From Aureobasidium sp. EXF-3400 (lineage: Eukaryota > Ascomycota > Dothideomycetes > Dothideales > Saccotheciaceae): a stretch of 64,000 bases of DNA. The stretch is from contig SWBL01000081.1 of assembly GCA_024195585.1 (NCBI GenBank), positions 1 to 64,000 on the forward strand. The letters run 5' to 3'. A program made the position numbers and the translations under genes. Of the stretch, positions 20,595 through 31,957 are shown in pieces (the stretch's first letter is position 1; each line of letters starts with the position of its first letter). The notes under the pieces are model-generated. The model did no database searches, was not told where the DNA came from, and was given only the letters and a program-made list of their open reading frames with translations.

Positions 20595-21868
20595 TCACAA
20601 CTTCGCACCTCCTCCAGCTCCAGCCCTCGCATAAACCTCCCTCTCGAACAGATCAATCATCACTTCAACCTGGGAATCACCGGGTGGATACACCTGCGTG
20701 CCAAACAACCCACAAACACCCTTTTCTCTATCCACAAACCAGAAGTTATTCGGCATCCCACTCCAAATCATGGTGCCTTTCTTTCTGTGGTCATCATTTC
20801 CAGTATCAACCAACACACCACCAATACCCCAATCATAGGTGACATTTTCTGGGAACTTGCCCACGAAAAGACTAACCACTTCTTTCATGCCAAAGACTTG
20901 CTTGATGCCCTTTCTCGATTCTGGTGTCAGGTGAGGGGAAAACATGACAGCAGTGCTGGCCTTGCTTAACAAGTTCCCATCGTCCAAGAGGAGAGACTCC
21001 AGAATCTTGATGTAGTCGGTCAGGTCGGCATAACAACCATGACCGCCAAAGCATTCTGCGTCTTTGAAATCAATGTTTCTGCGTGCAGGCAGGTTAACGA
21101 GGTTACCGGTAGGAATCCTGAGTGCAATGGTCGCTGCCTGTTTCTTCATCTCCTCGGTCAAGTAGGGTGTAAATTTTATCCTGTTGATATCGAAAGGAGC
21201 AAAGACGTTTTCCTGCAGGTAGTCTTGCAAAGACTGGTTTGTGACCTTCTCAATAACTTTGCCTGCCCAATCGCTACCAGAACCATAGCTCCAATGAGTG
21301 CCCGGCTCGAAAAGAAGAGGATATACACATTTGTTCTTCATCGTCGTTCTGTCTTTCGGGTTGTCACCGATACTTTCTCTGTATTTTTCCAGCATAGGTA
21401 CTCCCTTGTCATAAGCCGTTCCAGCGGAATGAGTCAGCAGGTGTACGAATTTAATGGCGTTTTTGCGTTTCGTGAGGATGGGTTTATCATTATCATCGAA
21501 GCCATGCAGAATAGGTTGACTAGCCAATTCGGGAATGTAAGTGCCAACATCGGTATCCAGAGTGATCAAGCCCTTTTCGATGATCTGCATTGCGGCAATT
21601 GAAGTGAGGAGTTTCGTCATCGACGCCAGGAAGAGGATACTGTTGAGTTGGAGGGGTTTGGCATCGTCGCCGATGCAAGTTTTTCCGAAGACTTTGGCAT
21701 AATCCAATTTACCTGTCAATGTTCCGTGTTAGACTTCTGGGTTTCTCTTCTTGAGGAGAAATCTAGGAAGGAATCTTTACCGGACTTGTCTTTGGCCATC
21801 AAGATGGCACCAGGAAAGACTCCATCTTTGACAGCTTGCTCAAACTTTTCCTCGAATGAGGAGGACAT
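20595..21868 (-). CDS. beta-lactamase-fold serine hydrolase (class C/EstB-like)
   Basis: Two exons (21868-21781 and 21712-20595; GTAAAG...GACAG), 401 residues. The S-x-x-K nucleophile motif is S60-M-T-K63, preceded by 'SILFLA' as usual. The second motif tyrosine is Y172 in 'THWSYGSGSDWAGKVI'. 'LLTHSAGTAYD' and a C-terminal 'WFVDREKGVCGLFGTQ' match fungal members related to esterase EstB and the transesterase LovD. The family hydrolyses or transfers acyl groups; the substrate here is unknown. There is no signal peptide, so it is probably cytosolic. There are no biosynthetic neighbours to suggest a metabolite pathway. Confidence 0.9.
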
Positions 21869-22537
21869 GTTGCCAGGTATATGACAAGATCTATAGTGAT
21901 TTGAGAGTGGCTTTTAGATCTAGAAAATGGACAAGTTTTGCTAGTTGTCAATGGTCGGAGTGTACGTACCTCTTATATGCAAACAGCCGATCTTTGGGGT
22001 TCTGAGCCGAGGCTTTGTGGGGCAAGAGGGGACAGAGCCGTTGCCTAACAGGCATCCCATGTTTGTCCTGTCTACCTTTTCCTCGCTGTCTGTAGAAAAA
22101 TAACGACGCTATGCACCAATGCAAGTTTAAGAAGTTCTAGTTCTCAAGCATAACCCAAACGCTCATATGCGAATGCAATCGGTTGGCGGTTGACAATCGT
22201 CAGACACCATAACCGTAACCACCAAGATCGCGCTCCGACCGCTTCAGCTGTAACTGTCCATAAGTCAGTGATGCTGGGCTGGAATGGAAAAGAAGTAGAG
22301 AAAGATAGAGATGCTCGCGGACATGATACGCAAGAAAAGGTGTGACACTCACGAGCCTAGCCCTGCTTCGTCCTGAATTTGCTCCCAGATACTCGAGATG
22401 AAGGTATGAGCAGACTTGATGAACACCCGACAGGCGTCTGTCATCACGACTTTACACCATAACGGACAACACCGTAAAGCTTGTCTTCTTCGATAGTACT
22501 GAACGCAGTCGAAAGGGGTTTATACAGCCGCATGGAT
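21869..22537. other. intergenic with a possible terminal exon of the next gene
   Basis: This holds the hydrolase promoter and the 3' region of the histidine phosphatase. On the minus strand, 22247-22200 reads LKRSERDLGGYGYGV and stop after a TTACAG acceptor. It could be a last exon of the phosphatase gene (see that entry). Confidence 0.45.
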
Positions 22538-23557
22538 TTATACCTTTGCTTGGATGCTGCTGGCTTTTTGATACGCCTTCTCCTCTTCGATCCTCTGCCT
22601 TGACTCGACGCGTTGCAGATTGGTTTGTTCTGATCTGCTCAAAGGTTTCTCGTCCCCCATACGCCGTGCGCGGCTCTGTGGTGTCTCGATGAAAACGGGT
22701 CTACCGCTCTTAGGGTTTGAGCCGAAGGTATACGAACGATACTCGGTGTTGGCCCAGCCAGTACCTGGGATTCTGTGAGAATGTGGATGATGATGGGTTC
22801 TGTGTTCGCGATGTAATGAAGAGGGAAGCTTTTGCTTATCATGACTGTGATGGTGGCGGTGGTGATGGTGATGATGATGGTGACGTGACGACGAAGAGTC
22901 GGGTCCGCTCTCTGATTGAGATCGAACACGGCCCAAATTGACAATGACAGGAGGAGGAGAAGCTTCAGACCGCCGGCGATGACGGTGACAACGAGGGGGA
23001 GTAATACCAGTACCGTTCTTATTAGTGTCCATCCAGTCCTCGATCAAGTAATGTAAGAGACCACCATGGGTGACGACGACAATCTCTTTCTCTGGACGGC
23101 TGTACAACCATTCTCTAGCGACCCTTGCGCGATCATCGACAGCCGAAGCAGTTGCAGACCACTTGCCGAGTTTGCTGTTCCAAGCTTTGGCTGGAGGAGT
23201 GTACATGTAGCTCCAGTCAACGGGTTGGCCTCTGAACTCTGACTCGAGATCTTGAACATTACTCCCAGTATCGCAAGGTAGATCCGATGTTTCTTGAAGC
23301 TCTGGTAGAGCGATAACTTTGAGTCGTTTGTCCTTGATGACCGGAGCGAACGAGTGAAGAGCAGTATATACAGTGCGTTTCATGGGAGAAGCCACAACGG
23401 CCTCGACACGGTCCATAAAGGGAAACTTTGCTTGGAGAGCTTTGCATTGTTCCTCGCCGAGGGGTGTCAGCATGGGGTCATGCATGGCATGGTTCGCAAC
23501 GCTGATGTTGTGGAAGCCTTGAGCATGACGAACGCAATGAATCGTGACAGGAGCCAT
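22538..23557 (-). CDS. histidine phosphatase superfamily (phosphoglycerate mutase-like), His-rich
   Basis: 339 residues as one open frame. The catalytic motif is 'CVRHAQGFHN' (H11; RHA replaces the usual RHG, as in many fungal members). Also present are 'VVASPMKRTVYTAL', an acidic E89 in 'LPELQET' and the second catalytic histidine H164 in 'VVVTHGGLLHYL'. The family removes phosphate through a phosphohistidine intermediate; the substrate is unknown. Residues about 215-255 are unusual: runs of eight or more histidines mixed with Ser/Arg, a potential metal-binding linker. The frame ends in a GTATAA that could instead be a donor. Splicing 22544 to 22247 would replace the final Val with LKRSERDLGGYGYGV, ending at 22200. 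The gene therefore may extend further left than given. Confidence 0.9.
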   Translation of the reverse strand: MAPVTIHCVRHAQGFHNISVANHAMHDPMLTPLGEEQCKALQAKFPFMDRVEAVVASPMKRTVYTALHSFAPVIKDKRLKVIALPELQETSDLPCDTGSNVQDLESEFRGQPVDWSYMYTPPAKAWNSKLGKWSATASAVDDRARVAREWLYSRPEKEIVVVTHGGLLHYLIEDWMDTNKNGTGITPPRCHRHRRRSEASPPPVIVNLGRVRSQSESGPDSSSSRHHHHHHHHRHHHSHDKQKLPSSLHREHRTHHHPHSHRIPGTGWANTEYRSYTFGSNPKSGRPVFIETPQSRARRMGDEKPLSRSEQTNLQRVESRQRIEEEKAYQKASSIQAKV

Positions 23558-24219
23558 CGTGTCGTCGGTACGTCGTAATAGGTGTTAGGTTTAGATAAAT
23601 ACAAGGACAAAGGTAGGACTAAGTTGTAGGAGCAATTGCTAGATGGTCGGAAAAGTCTTGGACAGAAGGCCACAAAGGGAACAAAGCTCTCTTTGTTATG
23701 GCCTGAGCGTAACCATGGGTTGTTTAATTCTGACGGCAGTAACGACTCGCACAGTCGACTAGGAATGACACGCTTCACTTGTCACTGGTCAAGAAATGCT
23801 TCGTTTGGAGGCAGGAACGGAAACGTCACATTCTTGCCGATCAGCATTGGCACGCCGACATAGGTACCTAGCTTCAGCTTCTTCTGACCGTGTCTTTGAA
23901 CGGTCTGTATCGTCACAATTCGCACATTGTCATCGCGTTACTCGCAATGCCAGGATTCTCCTCGTCAAAAGTAAAGGTATTATGGTTCGTTTACCGCATC
24001 TGTAACAACCCGTTGAAATGTTGTGTCTACCGCTGTAATTTTTCCCAGAGAAAACTTGGTATGCAATTGAGCATCAGCCTGTGCCTCAACCATCCAGTTA
24101 CCTTGTCCACCTTCCATAATGCATAGTGTTTGACCAGAAAGTCCCCTCATCCTTGACTCCAATTCCTAACGCCGTCGCTAAATCAACCAAACCTCGTCTT
24201 GCAAGTCAAACAGCCAGGT
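23558..24219. other. intergenic
   Basis: This lies between the phosphatase start and the 3' end of the SNF12 gene. I see only short, non-coding-like frames. Confidence 0.45.
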
Positions 24220-25721
24220 CTAATGGGTCTTTTGTCTTGCCAGCCACAAGCCCACGGCTTCGCGAGCCAAGTCTGTTCCCCATGCACCATCCTTACCACC
24301 TCTACGGAACTCTTCGCCAGCGTAACCTTCATCACCGCCACCTCTGCCAGCTTCGGCAAGGATGATCTCGAGGTCGCGTTGTTGACTTGAGGTCCAGCGC
24401 TTGACAAATGTAGCTGGGTCGCGGGAAAGCGAGAGCAGGAACTTGCGCTTGGAGTTGAGATGGCGTGCCTTCTCGAGCAAAAGTGCTGTGTCGTCGTTGA
24501 CTTGGGTGATCTTCTTGAGATTGGCCATGTGTCTAGGTGACGAGATGATGGCCTGCATGAGGCGCTTTGTGGTACTGGGGACCTTGACTCGGATGTCCCA
24601 AATCATGTATTTTGAGGGCGGGATGGATTCGTCTTCGGGAGCGATGTAGTCCTTGTCGATACGGATTGTGTAGGGGAGCTTGATGGGGTCGAGGGGTGAG
24701 AGGTGCTCCAGAATGAGCTCAGGAAGGTTGGGGAAGAAAAGAGTTTCGTGACGGAACAGCTGCTTGAGAGTCTCATCACAAGTGACACGACGCTCGTCCT
24801 CGGGATCGGTCAACTTGAAAAGGCGAGCGTAGTCCCAGATTCCTTGAACAACGTCGGCGCGGGTGGCTGTGTCCATGTCGAGAAGCCAAGCAAGAGGAGG
24901 GCTCAGCTTGAAACGCTCGGGCTGCTCATCAAGGTAGAGATTGATTGTGACCTGTAGCTCTTCGTCGCTCTTTCGACCAAAGGCGATGCAGTCGACCTCG
25001 GGCTCGCCATCCTTCTTGATCCACTCAATCTTGTTGAAGTCGTTTGACTGCAAAGTGGCGGGACGGTTGAAGTCGACAGTGACACGTTTGAAGAAATGCG
25101 ACATCTTGATGGGGGCCATAGGTGGTAGGGTAGACTTGAGCTCTGAGTCTTCGGTGATGTCGTCTGATCCCTCGAGCAATTTGCCTTCGATCTTGACACG
25201 ATAGCGAGCTTGATTGTTGTCGGCGAAATCAAAGGTACCGTCTTCATTAAAGCCAGCATTGCCGTCATTGGCCATCTGCCAGGGCTGTCCCTCAGCTGTG
25301 TTGCTGATGAACAAGCGTAGCACGCCCTCGGATGGCATCTGACCAGATGTGCCCTCCAGAATGTCCAAGCGCTTCTTCGTCATTATGGCATCCAGTCTCT
25401 TCTCCTGGTCGCGTAGCTTGCGGTAAAGGATGGCAGCATCGGTGATGGTGGCTTCGGCGAGGTCATCGTCAATGTCGAGATCGGTGGGCTTGCGAGCCTG
25501 TCTACGAGCAGCTTCGCGACGGCGGAGTTCGTCCTGTTGTTGCTGTGCTTGGGCGGCCTGTGAGATTGCTGGCGCATGTGCCTGATGGCCTGCTGCGTAC
25601 ATGGGGCCTGGCAGCAGTCAGTTGCATGTCTCGTTGCGACACGTCTTGTCGACGCCGTACCTTGTCCAGTGGGACGGCGCATCTGGCCCGGAGCTGCGAA
25701 TCCTCGTGACGATGGCTGCAT
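24220..25721 (-). CDS. SNF12: SWI/SNF complex subunit, BAF60/Snf12 family (SWIB domain)
   Basis: Two exons (25721-25661 and 25607-24220; GTACGG...GCCAG), 482 residues. A Gln/Ala/Arg-rich N-terminus precedes the conserved BAF60 core: 'LRLFISNTAEGQPW', 'KMSHFFKRVTVDF' and 'EWIKKDGEPEVDCIAFGRK'. The SWIB/MDM2 fold follows, roughly residues 245-325, including 'LAWLLDMDTATRADVVQGIW' and 'LFKLTDPEDERRVTCDE'. A helical C-terminus follows. It is a structural subunit of SWI/SNF or the related RSC remodeller in the nucleus; sequence alone does not separate Snf12 from Rsc6. It is divergently arranged with the amidohydrolase, 223 bp apart. Confidence 0.92.
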
Positions 25722-25944
25722 CTTGTGTATGAGTGAATGCGACAAGTATTGACACGCGCAATTGATTGCTTGTCACGACGCGACTCGGATGCTTCTGCCA
25801 GACCATTCAAGCACCCTCGCAGCTCGGTGCATTCAAACGCCGACTCTAGATTGCCGAGCTTTATCCATGCCCAGGGAAGGTACGCATCACTGACGTTGAT
25901 GAAGCCTCCCACTTTCCAACTCACTCCAAACCAGGAATGACAAT

Positions 25945-27384
25945 ATGCCTGCTCCATCTCTAGCATCTACAAGAATCAATGTCGAGTCTGAATTGAAGTC
26001 AGCACAATCTGCAACTGTCTCAGCTTCCGCCAGTCTTCAGCCCTCTGGTCGTGTCCACGATATCCTCAATGTATCTCTGCCATGTACTGAGCCCGGCTCT
26101 CTTTGGGATATCAATCTGTCCTTCTCAGGGAACGTTCAGAAGGTGACTTCTCATGACCCTGCTTTCTTGGACGTCTTGAAGGATGACACTTCTTCGCCAT
26201 ACATAAATGGCCATGGAGCCCTCCTTGCTCCTGCTTTGTGCCATCCTCATATCCATATCGACAAAGCCTATCTTCTATCTCATCCCAAGTATGCTCATCT
26301 TCAGATCGAGAAAGGTTCCTTCGGCGAAGCCATGGAGTTGACATCCAAAGCCAAGTCGAGCTTCGAACACGACGACCTGCTCGAACGTGGCTTGAGAGTT
26401 ATCGACGAAAGTGTTCAAGCCGGAGTAACCTCTATGAGGGCATTCGTCGAAGTTGATCCCATCGTTGGTCTCAAGTGTATCGAAGCAGGCAAATCCCTCA
26501 AGAAAGAAGTTGACCTTCGATGCCATGTTCAATTGTGTGTGTTTGCTCAACTGCCTTTGTTCTCCGGCGACGATGGAGGCAAGGAAATCAGACGTCTTGT
26601 TGAAGAAGCTACCAATCCTATATATTCCGCTGATGTGGTCGGCAGTACGCCGTACGTCGAGGATGATCGCGAGCAGATGAAGAAGAACGTTGAATGGACC
26701 ATTGACCTTGCTCTCGAGAAGGACCTCCACCTGGACTTCCATCTCGACTACAACCTTGATCCTGATACCGAGCCGCTGGTCTGGCATGTGATCGATACAC
26801 TAAAAGCCAAAAGCTGGACATCCCGTACCAAGAAGACGATCGTCCTGGGGCACTGTACCCGCTTGTCATTGTTCAAAGACAACGAATGGAGGCAACTCAA
26901 GGAAGAGATTGCTGATCTGCCTATCAGTTTTGTCGGACTGCCAACATCCGATCTGTTCATGATGAGAACAGAGACCGGCGCTCGGGGAACTTTGCCTGTG
27001 CCACGTTTGATCAAAGATTACGGCTTCAATGCTGCGATTTCCATCAACAACATTGGGAATGCTTTTACGCCCCAAGGAAGCTGTGATCCCCTCTCAATAG
27101 CTAATTTGGGAGTTGGCGTCTACCAAGCCGGCACAAAGAGAGATGCAGACATCCTTTATGAATGTATCTCTACCAGAGCCAGGAACGCGATCGGACTATC
27201 TGCTGAAGCCGACTCAAGTTCTGCGAATGTGCTCTCGCTGAAGCCCGAAAAGGCTGCAGATATGCTCCTGTTCAGCAAGTACGACCCAGATTGGAGGACC
27301 CGACGTACTATCTCGGAGGCTGTTTACCTTTATGATGGGCCTGGCAAAAGGACGGTCTTCAAAGGTGGCCTTCTGGTCGAGTAA
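25945..27384 (+). CDS. metal-dependent amidohydrolase, cytosine-deaminase-like
   Basis: Intronless, 479 residues. Metal ligands of the amidohydrolase barrel are recognisable: 'HPHIHID' (H102, H104), 'LDFHLDYNLD', 'VLGHCTRLS' and 'LPTSDLFM' for the final aspartate. A C-terminal sandwich strand 'ADMLLFSKYDP' follows. The best fit is the cytosine deaminase/isoguanine deaminase-like branch (bacterial CodA type), which differs from the yeast Fcy1 fold. The reaction would be hydrolytic deamination of a cyclic amidine; the substrate is not provable here. The first ATG of the frame is used. Confidence 0.88.
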   Translation: MPAPSLASTRINVESELKSAQSATVSASASLQPSGRVHDILNVSLPCTEPGSLWDINLSFSGNVQKVTSHDPAFLDVLKDDTSSPYINGHGALLAPALCHPHIHIDKAYLLSHPKYAHLQIEKGSFGEAMELTSKAKSSFEHDDLLERGLRVIDESVQAGVTSMRAFVEVDPIVGLKCIEAGKSLKKEVDLRCHVQLCVFAQLPLFSGDDGGKEIRRLVEEATNPIYSADVVGSTPYVEDDREQMKKNVEWTIDLALEKDLHLDFHLDYNLDPDTEPLVWHVIDTLKAKSWTSRTKKTIVLGHCTRLSLFKDNEWRQLKEEIADLPISFVGLPTSDLFMMRTETGARGTLPVPRLIKDYGFNAAISINNIGNAFTPQGSCDPLSIANLGVGVYQAGTKRDADILYECISTRARNAIGLSAEADSSSANVLSLKPEKAADMLLFSKYDPDWRTRRTISEAVYLYDGPGKRTVFKGGLLVE

Positions 27385-27816
27385 AAGCTGTTGTTTAGGC
27401 TTGAACTAGCCTGAATGGTGTGCTCAGAGGCGAATACTTCTTACATGGATGAGGACGCATGCCGTTCTACACCTCTGGTCCTTGAACTCAACTGGAAGTC
27501 TGAATTTCTGGATATCAAGCATGAATCTTGCCGGAATATCTCGAGTGGATATCTGGAAGATGGATGTTTCTGGTCGTCGAGAGTACCCTCAATGAGCTTT
27601 CTATAGCGCTAGGTACGGATCCAACAAGCTCTTTTGTATACCTCCGACTTCCAGTGTGGTGGGAGAAGAATCTCACCGTCGTCGAGGCGATGTGCGCAAT
27701 GCCGAGACACTTGAGCAGGGGCCGTGAAAGTCTTACACCTTGTTGATTCGTGAGCACTCACCAGTCAACCCTTCCTCCATCACACTCCGAGATTTCTTCG
27801 CTGCGGACTCAGCAAC
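27385..27816. other. intergenic
   Basis: 432 bp between two plus-strand genes, holding the 3' UTR of the amidohydrolase and the promoter of the next gene. No separate feature was found. Confidence 0.45.
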
Positions 27817-29007
27817 ATGGCCTCTCTCCCTGAACAGCAGGTGGCATCACCTATCATTGACCCCCAGTTCCTGGAAGAGCTCGAGGTTTGTTGCGATGAT
27901 GTGTCTGGACTCTATTCGACCAAGACTTACATGTTATAGGAGCATCTAAGACCTCATGATGCTGCCTTCTTCTGGGTAGTCAAGGTTCTTGATGAACACT
28001 ACTGTCAAAAGAGTATCAGCATCGAGGCTCTCTGGGCATGGATCTATATGACCCTATACAACACTGAAACTCTAGTTCTCATAGAGGAATGTAAGAGATC
28101 CTTGCTGCCAGGAGGATGCGACGTCGAGAGGCTTGACGCCATTGCAACAGAAATCGCCCAGTACGCCGATCAGCCTGGAAAGGTGGAGGTGATGCTTGGT
28201 CAATTGGGTATCCCGATCCAGAAATGGGACTGGGACGCGTTCGACAACAAGTGCAGACTTGGCCGCCTCAGTGGACTCCAGCCTGCGCGCCTCCAAGACA
28301 CCACGCTCGGCGCCAGACACGATCTACTCGCAAACCAACCTGCGCACATCGGAAACACGACGCTCTCACAGCATCTTGCCGAACTGAACAACAACTCTCA
28401 AGTCACTTCTTCGGTAGCCTCAAGCCAGCCTCCACAGACCGATCATCTCAACGCAGCACAACAGACCAACAACTTCCCCTCCGAGCTGCTTGATCCTCAG
28501 CTCGAACAGCCGGATCTCGAATCGATCATGTCGCGCAACGAAGTACTGGCCTCCAAGTCTTCCTGGAAGAAGACTCCAATGCAGCTTCCTGCCCCTTCGC
28601 CCAACTTCCCCGTCTCAGACGTGAGTAAACCTGTCATAGGCAAAGCATCTACCATCACATTCGCTCGTACTGATATACAATCCCAGATCCGCAACCAAGG
28701 CAAGGGCAAGCAGTCCATGGGACCTCCACCTCCTCCCCAGCACATCGACGGGCCCTACGTTGAATCTCTTCACAAGCCGGTCGAATCTCCTGATGCTCAT
28801 GTTGAGCCCCTGAGCCATGTCCACTCCCCCGATCTCACCGGCATGCCTCCCCAGAAGCAAGCCGAACTTGTCCTCCAGCAGTTGCGCGACCTTGGCGAGC
28901 GTCAAAAGGCTCGCGACGGCAAGTACAGAAGCGTGGCCGATGAGCTGAGAAAGGGTCAGGCCCAGGCTCAGAAGGAGGGTGGTGACGTTGACATGGGTGG
29001 CCAGTAG
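27817..29007 (+). CDS. conserved-looking protein of unknown function, Pro/Gln-rich
   Basis: Two exons (27817-27885 and 27940-29007; GTTTGT...TATAG, phase 0), 378 residues. The first 120 residues look folded ('HDAAFFWVVKVLDEHYCQKS', 'EALWAWIYMTLYNTE', 'DQPGKVEVMLGQLGIPIQKW'). The middle is disordered, rich in Gln, Asn, Ser and Pro. The end is a charged helix ('ELVLQQLRDLGERQKA') closing with an acidic 'GGDVDMGGQ'. I recognise no domain. The coding character is clear from the exon junction and low A at third positions. Confidence 0.8.
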
Positions 29008-29786
29008 ACAGGGGTCAGGTTTTTCTTTCAATCAATCATGAAGTCTACGAGAGACGAATAACCGGGTTCATGACAAGAAATGTAATGTACAATAGCGCAA
29101 ACGAAGGAATACAACCACAACCCTTTATCAAAAGTCATGAACTATTCCCAAAGGCTATCGTGTCCAGTGAGATCAACGTAGTTCAAGCCACCTCAGAGAC
29201 CCGACTAGATATCTCAATACCACTGTGCATTTCTATAGCACTGGATCGCAACATGAATTGCTTGTGAGAGCTTTTATGATCTTCACTCGAGCACCATCTC
29301 AAGTCGACCTCCCCAATCTAATCAATAGCTAATAGATATTCACCAGAAGCCACAAATGACTTCAAACATAGAGCTATACCAAAGGAGAAACGATCAATTG
29401 CCCTTGAAATGTAAGAAATGGTTGGTAAAGTAAGTAAAAACGAAAGGCTATCCAGAACGCCGCAGATTAATCCTACATTCCTAGTGTGATAAAATAAAAC
29501 AAATATTGGGTATCCCACCTTTCGGTTATCCTCTTTCCAGTCTTTCCTTGTATCCCCTTTCCTATCCAGTGTAATTTGTAGTTGTGTACTCATGTGTGTC
29601 CAACCTTGGTCAGTCAGACCTGTGTATATATCGTGGTTTCGGGGCGTGTTTCTCGTAAGAAACGTGGTGGGCATCGTTCGTGCCAGTAAGACAGCTGGGG
29701 CGAGAAGCTTGGTCGTCACAGACCATTCCACTCTCTTCCGCTCTGTCATCTCCTTCGTTCGTGTCAAGATGCTCGACTCACGACGA
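29008..29786. other. convergent intergenic region
   Basis: About 780 bp, A/T-richer than its flanks, holding the 3' UTRs of the two convergent genes. Nothing else was seen. Confidence 0.45.
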
Positions 29787-31957
29787 TCATAAGGGCCGAG
29801 ATTCGTCAAGAGCCTTCAATCCTCCCTCAACCTGTATCCCATCCTTGACCCATTCCATCTCCTCGATATCGGTCAATGCTTTCCTCCCCATTCGGACCTT
29901 CTTAAGCAAGCCCTCCACAACGGCTCTTGCACCTACCCATCCCTTGAACTCCTTCGTGTCATTTCTCTTGTCATCCCAGTCTCCATCTTCATCGCCGAAC
30001 TTGCACCACATCCAGTCTGCACGGGCTATACGATGCGAAGGTCTTGATCGTTCTGGTTTGCCGGGTGGGCAGTCGAAGGGTAGACGGCTTTCCATCAAGG
30101 CGTATAGAAGGACACCCAAGGCCCAGCCATCTGTGCTGCGGCCGTCGTAGGGTTGACCAAGTAAAATCTCAGGGGCGGCATAGTCTTCGCTGCCGCAGCG
30201 GGTCGTGAGAAGTGGTGAGACTGGAGGTGCAGGAATGCGGCGAGACAATCCGAGGTCGGTGAGACAGATCAGCGGGTAAGGATGGGTTTGAGGATTTTCG
30301 AGGTGCGAGAGAGTATTGTAGGCAGGCACGACCAAGACGTCTGTTGCAGTTCGTGAGTAAGGGAAGCAGGAACAGGATCTAGAGAAATCTTACTCTCGAG
30401 TTTGATGTCGCGATGGACAATGTAATTGTTGTGCAGATAGCGAACTGCGCTTACCATTTCGGCAAACATGCGTTGGACCAACTCGGGCTGTAGGATGTTG
30501 CGGTGCTCACTCGCCAGTTCGAACAGATCACCTCCTGGACAGTAACTCAGAACCAATAAGGCTCGTTCATCCGTATACTCGAGTGCCTTGAGCTGCACAA
30601 TCGACGGATGTGATACGCTCTTCAGAATGTCCACTTCTCGCTTCAAAGACACCTCGATACGCTCTTCGTCAGCACCACCAGCCGGGCCGTGTTCGACAAT
30701 CTTGACAGCGACCAATTTCCGCGCATCCAGATGTTTCTCGTCATAAGGCGTACCCGGTGGTAATTGTTGTGATGTAGCCAGCATGACCTTGCTGAAAGTA
30801 CCCTGACCGAGAGTTCGTATTGATCGCCATTTCCGCTTCTGATCTTCATGTGCTGATCGGACGACAAAGTACTCGGCGTCGCTATCCTCTGCCCCACCCA
30901 CACTCTGCATGTCTGTATCTTCCGTCTCTTCATCCCTGACGCCCTTGGTCGAAGGAGGTGGTGACGGCAGAACCTTTGCCGAGTCGACAGAGGCTCTCAA
31001 CATGGACGCTACATGTGGCTGAGCATGATCCGAACTCTTGCGCTCGTCGTCCGAAGAGGCCGAGGGTTGTACATAACCACGCTGCTGAGCAAGGTAGTGC
31101 TCTCTCTGCATTGGCTGCTCGTTTGGCGGCGTAGTCGTGATATGCAAGCCTGCAGGTCCAACAGTGACGTTTCTCGGCCTCACGTTGTGCATGGCTTCAG
31201 GGACGAAGTCACTGATGCTGCGATTGCGATTGTGTTGCTTGCGCATGACCAGATCAACGCTCTGGCCGGCTTGACCCTCGACAGCAGCATGTACCAAACT
31301 CCCGTATCCCTTCTTTTTCTTGTGCGGCGAGCCGGGTGGACCAGACATGGAGGATAGCATAGTTGACGTCGGGGGAGAGGAAGCGAGTCTCGAGGGCGGT
31401 CTTATAGTTGTGGTATTGTCGAAATGACCGCTTCGTATCCTCTTCCATGGCCCAGGAGAGTTGGGGTCGTTGAGCATGATGGGTGACGGCAAGGGAGTGA
31501 TATCGAGCATGGCAGCTAAAGCGGGCGAGGTAAGAGCGGAATTGGGACTCAAGCTGGAGGTAGACAAGTTATGGCGTAGTGCGGGTGTCAGCAACGGGGA
31601 GGCAGCTGATTGACTGGAGCGGAACGAGTCGGGGAATTCTTGCTGACTGGTCGACTGCTTGCGATTAAGAAAGGCTGACGGGAGGTCAGTCCTGATCTGA
31701 AGGCCGGCGCTGGCAGCGTGGTTGTGACGGAAGGCCAGGACGTTCGGGTTGGAAGACGGTGAGGGTAGAGTAGAGGCAGTGAAATCCGAGGACAAGTCGC
31801 GGTGGTGATGAGTATGAATTGACGGCAGTGGAGGGGCGGTATGGCTGGCAGCCGCACTCCGGCCGTCGGGGTCGAGGTGCATGGTAGAAGGTTCGTTGCT
31901 ACGGGCGGCCATGGGTGTGGCAGTAGGATGCGACGGGGTACATGGCGCATCCGACAT
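29787..31957 (-). CDS. serine/threonine protein kinase with long disordered N-terminus
   Basis: Two exons (31957-30394 and 30340-29787; GTAAGA...CAACAG), 705 residues. The first 380 residues are low-complexity Ser/Pro/His-rich with many S/T-P sites. The kinase domain has 'LGQGTFSKVMLAT', the lysine in 'VAVKIVEH', 'VHRDIKLENVL' rebuilt across the intron, D-L-G in place of D-F-G ('LTDLGLSRRI'), 'CGSEDYAAPEILLGQ' and 'DGWALGVLLYALMESRLPF'. It resembles CAMK/nutrient-type fungal kinases; I cannot assign an orthologue. An in-frame ATG at 32053 adds 32 residues. I prefer the ATG at 31957, which opens the Ser/Pro-rich region. Confidence 0.9.

Noticed and set aside
20595..27384. Possible metabolite cluster (serine hydrolase, phosphatase, amidohydrolase)
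   Set aside because: No polyketide, peptide or terpene synthase, no cluster regulator, and SNF12 (housekeeping) sits between them.
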